26,374 nt of DNA from positions 1 through 26,374 of the IMG/VR virus record IMGVR_UViG_3300046009_009101. One strand, 5' to 3'. Below are positions 9,601 to 17,396 of the stretch, in pieces. The position numbers and the translations under genes were made by a program. This stretch comes from a virus. The notes below the pieces were generated by a model. It was not told where the DNA came from. It made no database searches and saw nothing but the letters and a program-made list of their open reading frames with translations. Position 1 is the first letter of the stretch; every line of letters starts with the position of its first letter.

Positions 9601-10930
9601 AAACATTATTAATTTACTTACAAAAGGTAATAAAATAACATTAAATGTTGAAAATAAATCTAATGGTGTTCCAAATTATAATCCAAAATTAAATAATAAA
9701 AAACAAGTAAATCCAATCAATGAAGTATTTTCTACTCCTTTATTAGGTAAAACTTCAGGTGCTGTTCCAGTACGAGGTATTGGAGTTGTAACTAATTTAA
9801 CTGAAGAAAGTTACGAAATTACGTTTGAAAATGGTTCAAAACAAACTTATGAAATAGATATGTTTACTACTATAAATCCTGTTTTAGGTAAAGTAGTATT
9901 TGAAACAGTTTCAGCTAATGGTTCACCTTATTTATTAGATGCTATAACTTTTAATGAAGTAGAATTAGATACACAAAAAAGTATAGCTAATTTATTTGTA
10001 CATAAATTATTTAATGGTAATGAAATAAAATTAAGAAATACTAAGTTTAATATTATAGAAGAAGGTTCAGGATTATTAAATAATTTAGTATATCTCGGAG
10101 AAAGAAAAAGTGCTAAAGAAAAGCAAATATTTTTTAAAAAAGATGGAACTTTAATAGTAGGTAAAAAACAGTATACTTCTAAAAGTGATATGGAAGAAGT
10201 AAAAGATGCTGTATATAATCATTTAACAGTATATCATAAATTTCCTAAATACCCTTTAGGTTCTATTAGAAATAAAACTAAAATTATTCTTCCTACAGAA
10301 ATAGATGTAACAGGTGAAGTTTTATCAGATGTTCCAGTAATAACTATGGAAAGGTATTTGTTTGGAGCTACTGAACAACAACCTAATCCTTTAATAGGTA
10401 CAAATATTAACTCTACTGTAAATTTTGTTAATAGTTATTTTACTTATAGTAAAGGTCCAAATGGAATGTTGGATATAAAAACTGATGAAAAGAAGCCGGA
10501 AACTAAACCTTTTGCTAATAATCTTTCAAAAGAATCTACTGAAGTTAAAAAAGAACTTACAGCTCCTGTTTCTGATGTAGAAGCTAAGAAAGCTGCTATA
10601 CTAGAAGGTATAAATAAATCAGGAGAAGATAAAATAGATTTTACTGAAGAACAATTAACAAAAGTAGTTGAGGGAATTAAACCAGATGGTAAAATAAGCA
10701 CAACTGCTTTACAACGTATATTTAAAATAGGTAATAATAGAGCTACAAGAATTGCTGAAAAAATTGATGCAGAACTAGATGCTTTAGAAGAAGCTAAACC
10801 TGTTGAAACAATAGAAGATGTAACAGATAAAGCAAAAGAAATAAATCAGGATTGTAATGGTATACAAGGTAATAAACCAATTGAACCAGGACCAGGAGGA
10901 GGTATAGATCCAGATGAAATTTTTAAATAA
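6644..10930 (+). CDS. Giant putative ejection/cargo protein with membrane-like segments and FtsK-gamma-like C-terminal motif, 1428 aa
   Basis: The start ATG lies two bases after the previous stop. After a basic, Arg-rich N-terminus (to about residue 60) come three Gly/Ala-rich hydrophobic stretches at about residues 92-134, 184-210 and 421-445. They resemble membrane-inserting segments of phage ejection proteins. A long helical, acidic and lysine-rich middle follows (about 450-850), then mixed alpha/beta sequence. Near the C-terminus, residues 1350-1375 read KISTTALQR-F-KIG-NRATRI, which resembles the recognition helix region of the FtsK gamma winged-helix domain. The tail is GPGGG-rich. My inference is that the protein is packaged, may help form a path across the host membrane, and may bind DNA through its C-terminus. 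No catalytic motif is evident. Only 20 bases separate it from the polymerase gene. Confidence 0.75.
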   Translation: MEPEEIQEYLNQTEYNTRLPYGSGIKRQKALQKAARENYRRQIAEENMAYSAPIANVGRYFPNDSVYDKGITIYDIDRGINTYRDQQQSDLLAAGNALLHGGTALGAGILGTALLTNPYGLAAVTAFTALEGLIQATKEEPNYNPISWFTNNAIFQVMDATKSFIDESTPVYTEDMDKEGLSKFAGLAGFDALNQGIGFLAGGIGGSRMAAKKLSEGSKFYDTLLKVKGGDKILQGKTIEEAAKSGMLAANDLQKIQKAKDFADGVSGLTASVVGRIGESVIEAQGTKRELLEKGYSEEEADAAMDKSFLANMALSSVDYIQNIKMLGTFKNVLGTESKLAAYSDDVIKAQQAGKKVFTKGDKALSVLSALGKNAVLEGGEEGLQFAINKAAQDSAIEGSTWLSFLKNMGSEFQNSFTDEEGQLGWILGGLLGGGAASILQAANIKVKDKELANIIADAESLKTDLAENYKVYDNGLYSVYTKPDGSKEKVINQDYINTIHHNSELEAVKQYAQENGDKALYNVAQNKQVLNKALFALKTDNFKNFVTELETSKNISVEELQNIKAVQENKPVNEVEVSKEDVDNYVTNIEKTLDLINSLKVTYDAAMTLPQIANLPKTAIFKLAEVISSQKALAKEIENIKPEMLSALEEYSNEYQEIYYTGKRTKAGKPDKRNKEYKESGLAVALDAIKDPILREAFKQEYDNYKDLNAANKILLSEYESYLKEPKKLIQEAAKDEVNKIKSIIKETSDETKEKEEIIDNAVKNNEEVIIETPEGEIITKVTGINPETQEIETEAGINITVEDLMSQKTDEPEVKSVIYDYDTEQTIFEGPKKPTIYSTSTSAHLYDKEGFKITTFTGSSWNELQYQFRTEHFNIVKFMSNPDNTPSKSKNFTVQLNLRPITEDLLKSINDARAANKLPNLNIKDLETIDYRPIGVSVYQNGKLVSTDITHFHDIDYFRNIAGFDELTPEEQETYKNEFRKERENIINLLTKGNKITLNVENKSNGVPNYNPKLNNKKQVNPINEVFSTPLLGKTSGAVPVRGIGVVTNLTEESYEITFENGSKQTYEIDMFTTINPVLGKVVFETVSANGSPYLLDAITFNEVELDTQKSIANLFVHKLFNGNEIKLRNTKFNIIEEGSGLLNNLVYLGERKSAKEKQIFFKKDGTLIVGKKQYTSKSDMEEVKDAVYNHLTVYHKFPKYPLGSIRNKTKIILPTEIDVTGEVLSDVPVITMERYLFGATEQQPNPLIGTNINSTVNFVNSYFTYSKGPNGMLDIKTDEKKPETKPFANNLSKESTEVKKELTAPVSDVEAKKAAILEGINKSGEDKIDFTEEQLTKVVEGIKPDGKISTTALQRIFKIGNNRATRIAEKIDAELDALEEAKPVETIEDVTDKAKEINQDCNGIQGNKPIEPGPGGGIDPDEIFK

Positions 10931-10936
10931 AATTAT

Positions 10937-10950
10937 TATATTTGTAGGGT
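10937..10950 (+). promoter_or_regulatory. Second copy of the TATATTTG promoter, before the RNA polymerase gene
   Basis: TATATTTG (10937-10944) is followed by TAGGGT, giving the shared motif TATATTTGTARGGTA with 4722-4736. The usual start point a few bases after a -7 box would fall at or next to the ATG at 10951, so the transcript may be leaderless or nearly so. No terminator precedes it, so the polymerase gene could also be read from the promoter at 4722. Confidence 0.6.
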
Positions 10951-13900
10951 ATGTTATCATGTATTAATTTTGAAAAGCTGCCTTCGGCTAGGGCAACAGC
11001 TGAACAATTATCAAAGGAATTTGAAGGATTGTTAAGTCCTTATCAAATTGGACAATTGTGGAATGTTTGGTTAAATAAAGATGTTGAAACTAGAAAAACA
11101 GAAGCCCCAACAAAAGATGACATACTGGAAATTTACGGAGATTTAGCCACTACAACTAAAAAAGAACTGTTTGAAAATCAAACAATTACAAATAAAGAAA
11201 ACGTAATTGATGCTTTACAATACCTGTTTTTCTATGGTATTAAAAAGTTATCAGGAACTAATAACCTAACTTCTGAAGTAATTAACAAATATAAAGATGA
11301 AGTTTTTGCTAAAATTCCTAAATCATTAAAAAATCAAGGTTACACTCTTATAGTTGACAATTTTGAAGTTTACAAAGACTATTTTATTAAACAAAGACTA
11401 ACTAAATTAGGAGTTGAAGAAATTGATGAAGAATTTGAAGAAAAAGCTATAAAAGATAATGTTTCTAATATTTCTAGTTTATTTAAAGAAAATAAAAAGA
11501 ACGCTTCAGATGAAGCAGTTTGGTTAATAGCTTCTTTAAATAGTGATAGAAAAGTATTTCAAAACTTATATGTACCTGTAGATTTTAATGAAACCTGGAA
11601 TATATTACAAAACATTTTAGGTAATAGTTTAAATTTTGCAGACCAAGTATCAATTTTAAAAAGTAATAGTCTAAAATATCCGTGGATTCCTCAACTTTTA
11701 GATAGGTTGGGTGTAACTGATAATGATAAATATACTCCTTCTCCGGAATTAAATAAAATTGTAAGTTCTTTTACAGAAGCATTTTCTAAACAGAAATCTG
11801 ATATTATAGTTGCAACAGCTGGACCAAAAGATAGTTATTCTGCTATTGACGGTAAAACTAAAAATATTATTAGAGAAAGATTTAAGTCTAATTTTTTTAG
11901 ATCTAAATATGCAAAAAGAATTAACGGGGAATTACAATTAGATAGAGAAAAATATAACAGTTTAAAATTACAAAATACTGATGCAGATTTAATTAAGTTT
12001 TTAGAAGTATTTGGTTTTGAAGGAATTATAGAACTATCTCCTGAAGATAGAAAAAATATTAGCTGGATTAAGAAACAATTAGAAGCGTCTACAGATAAAA
12101 TTATATGGATAGATGATAAATTATTAAATGTAAAAGGTAGAGTAGAATCTATTCTTGAAACATATGTACCCTTAGAACAGGAAAATAAAACATTATCTGC
12201 TCCTAATGCTGAAGGTAAACAACAATATGCTGTACATAACCATAATTATTTTAGTAGGTTTACTTCTAAACTTAAAAAAGGTATAGTATCAGCTAAAAAC
12301 TATTTTGAAGAACTGTTTAGTAATAATGAAGCAAATACAGTAATTATTTCCGGTATTCAAACATCTGAATCGGGAGACGAAGCTGAAAAACAAGTATTTA
12401 ATAATTTAGATTTAACAGATATATTTAATACGTTGTTTAGTGATATGTTTAGTAATAATCCTATTATTCATTTACCTAGAACAGCTGATAAAGCCCAAGA
12501 AAGAGGTTATCAAATAGACACAAAAAATCAAGATGATATTTTAGCTTTTACTAAAATAAGTCCTAAACTAATAACTAATTTATATAATTTATTTAAACAA
12601 GACTCTAATGATAAACTTCATCCTGATTGGGATTATGGTGTACCTAACGATGAATATTTAGCTTTTTGGGAATCTATAGGAATTAAAAAAGATGATAATC
12701 TTGAAAACTTTACAAAAGCAATTACTAAATTTATTAATGACCAACAACAAGACACTAAAAATCTTATTAAAGAATTAGGTTTATTTTATAAACCTAAAGG
12801 TGAAAATAAATGGAACGCATCTTTTAGTGATGCAGCTTTAAATAAATTAGGGTTTAATAATTTATCTATTGAAAAACAAGAAGACGTTATTGATCAAATA
12901 GTAGATAACTTTAATTTTAACATGTTTTATTTTGCAACTGCCTATACTAAATCTATGTATGGATCTTTAGTGCCGGTTAAAGCTGAAAATATGTTTAAAA
13001 GATTTGCAGCTGCTGTTGCTGAAGGTAGACAAGTATCTTTATCAGAAAATTTAGCTAAAGAAATATCAATTGATTATAAAAAATGGGGATTTGATTATGA
13101 TCCTAATCAAATTAAAGTATTAGTACATAAACCTACTGTAAGAGAAAGTAAAAATAAAGATTTAATTAAATTTTCAAATAAATATGAAAAAAACGATGTT
13201 GATGATGCTCAAGGTGTAGTAACTTTACCTATTTATAAAACATTACTTAAAGGGGTTAATCAATGGACAGATATACAAGAAGAAGCTTATCAACAAGTAA
13301 TGGATGGTAAACCATTTAATAAAAGTGTTTTTCCTCCATTAAAACCTGTAGGATATTCATTAATAGAAGTTAATGGTTATAAAATACCTGTATATATTAA
13401 AACAAGTATTTATCCTATGTCACCTGCTGATGTATTAGGTACAAATAATGAACTAAAATATAATTATGCAAAAGAAAACGGAGTAGGATTGTTTGTTCCC
13501 AAATCAGCTATTAAAATGGCTACTCCTAAAAATCTAAAAAATGTTATAAAAGAAAATGAAATACTTGATAATCCAACATTTAATTTTCCTTTAGAAGATT
13601 TTAGAATACAGTTAGATATTGGTATTAAAGATTCTAGTAAACAACTACAAGGTACTCAAGAAAGAAAATTATTATATACTAACTTATTTGAAAACGGTAT
13701 TCCAAAAGATCCTAAATATAAAACTTGGCTTGATGATAATATTGATACATTAGAAAAACTAGCTGATATTGAAAGAAAAAATTTATATGAAGCTCTTGGA
13801 GTAACAGAAGTAGAAAAAGATGGTGAGGTAAACTATAATATTCAAAACTATTCAGGTTTAAAACAATTAGTTAAAGATGAACTAATTGCTAGAGAATATC

Positions 13901-16900
13901 CTATTAATACTGTAGAATCTATTAATTCAATTATAGATGTCGATGGTAATTTAATAGGAACAATAGACGGTCTACCTTCCAGACAAAAAATAATGAATCT
14001 TCTTAATGCTCTTGTAAATAATAGATTAATTAGATTATATACTAATGGTGCTTCACTAGTACAAGCATCTCAACAGGGTTGGGAATTACAAGCTAATAGT
14101 AATGTAGATACTCCTACAGCAATAGATTTTATTTCTAAAGAAGCTAAACAAAATTATATAGATAATGACGGTTTAAGGTTTTTTAATTTTGGAAATAAAA
14201 CAGGAGCAGCTGAAATATTACTTCCTGCTAAATTTAAAAAATTTGTAAAAAAGAATGAAGATGGATATTATGTAATTGATGATGAAAATGTTCTTATTAG
14301 TTTAGGTTATCGTATTCCTACACAAGGACACAATTCTATTTTACATTTAAGAGTGGTTGGGTTTTTACCTGAACACTTAAATCAAATAGTAATAGTTCCT
14401 CAAGAAATTACTACTCAAGGTGGTTCTGACTTTGACGTGGATAAATTAAACTTATTTATACCTAATGTAGAAATTATTGACGGCAAAGTTCAACGTATTT
14501 CTATGGATATGAAACCTGAAGAAGTGTTTCAAGCTAAAAAAGAAAAATATAAAAATATACTTAACTACTTTAATCGTCAAATTGAAAAATACTATAAAAA
14601 GGTTGATAGAGACTCTGATTATGTTTCTGAAGAAGCATTAAAGCAAATAGAATCTAATGTTACTATACCTGATTTAGAAAAGTTAGAAATAAATTTAATT
14701 CTTGAAGAGTTTGGTACTGATGAAAATAAATATCAAAAGTTATATGAAAAACTGTTAAAGTATCAAGATAATGAATTTAGAGAAAACTGGATAAATAATT
14801 TTAAAAAGAAACAATTACAAAATAAATTAATTGAACAAGCCGTAAATGTATTAGAAGATCCTATTGTAAGAGACCAATTAGTTACTCCTAATTCTGCTGA
14901 TAGTTTAAAAAAAGCAAGTGAAGATAGAGCTAAAATGTCTAAAGAATCTAATACTCCAACTAAAAAATTAGAATTAGAATGGAGTAATATTTTTACAGGA
15001 GTTAATTTGACTAAAGTAATTTATGAAATGTTTGCTTCAAAAGCTTTAGTTGGTGTATTTGCTTCTCAATCAACACATCATGTACTCTCACAACAAGTAG
15101 GATTACATTTTAATTATTTACCAAGACCTTTTTATTTTAGACATAACGAAACAGCAAATGGTAAACCAAATTTATCAGCTATTAAAGGAACAACTGGTTT
15201 AATCATTTCCGATAGATTAAGCAACGAATATTTAACTGCTTCTGTAGATGCTGCTAAAGAAAATTATTTAACTGAGTTAGGAATTAATCTTGATACAGGA
15301 GATATTGCTTCACTATTTGAAAGATTGGGTGGAGATCCTAATTATTTATATGCTTGGATTAATACACCTGCTATTCAAAGATATTTAGAACTAACTAGAA
15401 TTAATAATTCTGTTACTGCTAAACAAAATGGAACAAAAATAAACGATAGTGATATAATAGAAACAGTAAGAAATGAATTTAAATTACCTGAAATAGCTTA
15501 TAAAAATAAAAATACTGAAAACAAATCTAATATTAATAGTTCCAGAGATTCAAGAGGTGAATATAGTGTAGATGATATATTAAATTATTGGCCTAAAAGA
15601 GTTTCTGGTTCAACTCAACTTATGGCTGATTTATTAGATGATTTCTTATATTTTAAAGATGCTGCCCTTATACTTAGACAATCTATATCTACAACAAAAT
15701 TTGATACAACAGGACCAGGTAAAAATCTTGCAGAATCTAATTTATTAAAATTTAAATTTGACAATTTTGATCAAAAGATGAATGAAGGTGAAAATTATTC
15801 ACTAGCTACAATGGAAGATGGTGCTGAAACTCCTTATTCAGATTTAATTTTTAAAACCCAATTAAAAGTTTTTTATAAGAACTCTTTTAACTTTGTTAAG
15901 TCTCTTTATCAAGATTTAACCGTTCTTCAAAAAAATGCTAATATTCAAGAAGTATTTAGATTATTTACAGATCCATCTAGAAGATGGATAGGTAAGTTTG
16001 CTGATTCTCAAGATGCTGATATTATATATGGTGCTATTGTAAATTATATGATACAAAATCATATAGGTTATAATTCTGAATTGTTCTTTGGAGATAATAC
16101 TTTAGGTCATAGAATTATTAAAATTCAAAATGATAAAACACATCCTTTACATGATAATGATATTATTCAGAATTTTTTTACAATAGAATTAAAACCTAGT
16201 GCTGCTGAACCTACAATTTTATCTCCAATAAATAAAACATTATCTGCTGATGAATCTAGTTATTATACTTCTAAATTTGAAGAAATTAAAACTGTTGATA
16301 AACAATTATATGAAGATTTTATTAAAGTAGCAATGTTTCAAACAGGTGTAGTACAATCTCCTGTAAGTTTTTATAACCAATTACCTCATTATGATGTTAT
16401 TCCAATGGTAAATAAAGCTTTAAATGTTAAAAGTGCTGACTTTAAAGTAATAAATTCTATTATAAAAATACTTGAAAATGTAGGTAATAAAATTAAAAAT
16501 ATTACTTATGATTCTGCAAAAGGAGCTAAATTTAATAACGGTATATTAACTACTACCTCTGAACCTAAATTTAAAATATTTAAAAATAAACTTAGTTTTA
16601 ATTTTCCTGTTTTAACATATTTGCAAATAGGTATGAATCAATCAATGAGAATTGTGTCTAAGAATTTTAAATCTTTATTTTATAATTTTACAGATAATGG
16701 TGAAAAAATGCAGCCAGAAGAAAATATTGAATATACATTTAATGATCAAGATGTTTTAGAAACTCAACCTACTGTAAGTGCAGAACCTGTTGTAAATAAA
16801 GATATACAAGATATAATTTATAAAAGTGGTCTTGAAAAAGGAGAGTATGAAGTTGCATTAGTTAACGGTGTTCAAACATTTATTAGTTTACAATTTATGC

Positions 16901-17394
16901 CTGAAACTATTAAAAAAGGATATACTATATTTTATTCTGATTATCTAGGACAAGGATTAATAAAAAGAGCTGGTAAAAAAATAGTAGTTCCTGGTTTTGA
17001 AGACATTGATTTAATGTTAGACCAAGAAGATAAGTCTGTAATTGAACTAAGTACAGGGTTAGGTATACGTACAACATCATCAAAACAAACTGAAATTATA
17101 AAAGAATTAGAAGAAATATTTAAAACTAAGAATGTTAGAGAAGTAATAGAAAGAAATAAAAAAATAAATGCTAATCAACCAAATGTAACTATTTCTAAAT
17201 TAGAATCAACTACCCAAGCTCCTGTAAGTGCTAGTGAAGAATCAGATATTAAATCTAATCTTAAAGCTTTATATGAGGCTTTACCTAAAGATAAACAAAG
17301 TAAAGCTGGTACTTTTGAAGAAGTATATGAAAAATATCAAAATGTTCCTTTCTATTTAGAATTAGATGAATTTTTAGACCAAATAACTTGTTAA
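10951..17394 (+). CDS. crAss-like virion-packaged single-subunit RNA polymerase, 2147 aa
   Basis: This is probably the DNA-dependent RNA polymerase that crAss-like phages package in the virion and inject to transcribe early genes. The decisive motif is GSDFDVDK: Asp1160, Asp1162 and Asp1164 match the metal-binding DxDxD of double-psi beta-barrel polymerases. It is preceded by R1121-IPTQGHNS and FLPEHLNQIVIVP, as expected for the second barrel. A likely first barrel lies around residues 790-860 (PVYIK817..., then SAIK at 852-855). G-ASLVQAS near 1040 and FASQSTHHVLSQQ near 1375 fit the same fold. The length is close to that of the characterised phage phi14:2 polymerase gp66 (about 2180 aa, from memory). 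The family, related to YonO-type enzymes and distantly to eukaryotic RNA-dependent RNA polymerases, needs no alpha or sigma subunits in the polypeptide. The start ATG lies seven bases after a promoter box. N-terminus is MLSCIN; compare the downstream gene. Confidence 0.9.
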   Translation: MLSCINFEKLPSARATAEQLSKEFEGLLSPYQIGQLWNVWLNKDVETRKTEAPTKDDILEIYGDLATTTKKELFENQTITNKENVIDALQYLFFYGIKKLSGTNNLTSEVINKYKDEVFAKIPKSLKNQGYTLIVDNFEVYKDYFIKQRLTKLGVEEIDEEFEEKAIKDNVSNISSLFKENKKNASDEAVWLIASLNSDRKVFQNLYVPVDFNETWNILQNILGNSLNFADQVSILKSNSLKYPWIPQLLDRLGVTDNDKYTPSPELNKIVSSFTEAFSKQKSDIIVATAGPKDSYSAIDGKTKNIIRERFKSNFFRSKYAKRINGELQLDREKYNSLKLQNTDADLIKFLEVFGFEGIIELSPEDRKNISWIKKQLEASTDKIIWIDDKLLNVKGRVESILETYVPLEQENKTLSAPNAEGKQQYAVHNHNYFSRFTSKLKKGIVSAKNYFEELFSNNEANTVIISGIQTSESGDEAEKQVFNNLDLTDIFNTLFSDMFSNNPIIHLPRTADKAQERGYQIDTKNQDDILAFTKISPKLITNLYNLFKQDSNDKLHPDWDYGVPNDEYLAFWESIGIKKDDNLENFTKAITKFINDQQQDTKNLIKELGLFYKPKGENKWNASFSDAALNKLGFNNLSIEKQEDVIDQIVDNFNFNMFYFATAYTKSMYGSLVPVKAENMFKRFAAAVAEGRQVSLSENLAKEISIDYKKWGFDYDPNQIKVLVHKPTVRESKNKDLIKFSNKYEKNDVDDAQGVVTLPIYKTLLKGVNQWTDIQEEAYQQVMDGKPFNKSVFPPLKPVGYSLIEVNGYKIPVYIKTSIYPMSPADVLGTNNELKYNYAKENGVGLFVPKSAIKMATPKNLKNVIKENEILDNPTFNFPLEDFRIQLDIGIKDSSKQLQGTQERKLLYTNLFENGIPKDPKYKTWLDDNIDTLEKLADIERKNLYEALGVTEVEKDGEVNYNIQNYSGLKQLVKDELIAREYPINTVESINSIIDVDGNLIGTIDGLPSRQKIMNLLNALVNNRLIRLYTNGASLVQASQQGWELQANSNVDTPTAIDFISKEAKQNYIDNDGLRFFNFGNKTGAAEILLPAKFKKFVKKNEDGYYVIDDENVLISLGYRIPTQGHNSILHLRVVGFLPEHLNQIVIVPQEITTQGGSDFDVDKLNLFIPNVEIIDGKVQRISMDMKPEEVFQAKKEKYKNILNYFNRQIEKYYKKVDRDSDYVSEEALKQIESNVTIPDLEKLEINLILEEFGTDENKYQKLYEKLLKYQDNEFRENWINNFKKKQLQNKLIEQAVNVLEDPIVRDQLVTPNSADSLKKASEDRAKMSKESNTPTKKLELEWSNIFTGVNLTKVIYEMFASKALVGVFASQSTHHVLSQQVGLHFNYLPRPFYFRHNETANGKPNLSAIKGTTGLIISDRLSNEYLTASVDAAKENYLTELGINLDTGDIASLFERLGGDPNYLYAWINTPAIQRYLELTRINNSVTAKQNGTKINDSDIIETVRNEFKLPEIAYKNKNTENKSNINSSRDSRGEYSVDDILNYWPKRVSGSTQLMADLLDDFLYFKDAALILRQSISTTKFDTTGPGKNLAESNLLKFKFDNFDQKMNEGENYSLATMEDGAETPYSDLIFKTQLKVFYKNSFNFVKSLYQDLTVLQKNANIQEVFRLFTDPSRRWIGKFADSQDADIIYGAIVNYMIQNHIGYNSELFFGDNTLGHRIIKIQNDKTHPLHDNDIIQNFFTIELKPSAAEPTILSPINKTLSADESSYYTSKFEEIKTVDKQLYEDFIKVAMFQTGVVQSPVSFYNQLPHYDVIPMVNKALNVKSADFKVINSIIKILENVGNKIKNITYDSAKGAKFNNGILTTTSEPKFKIFKNKLSFNFPVLTYLQIGMNQSMRIVSKNFKSLFYNFTDNGEKMQPEENIEYTFNDQDVLETQPTVSAEPVVNKDIQDIIYKSGLEKGEYEVALVNGVQTFISLQFMPETIKKGYTIFYSDYLGQGLIKRAGKKIVVPGFEDIDLMLDQEDKSVIELSTGLGIRTTSSKQTEIIKELEEIFKTKNVREVIERNKKINANQPNVTISKLESTTQAPVSASEESDIKSNLKALYEALPKDKQSKAGTFEEVYEKYQNVPFYLELDEFLDQITC

Positions 17395-17396
17395 CA

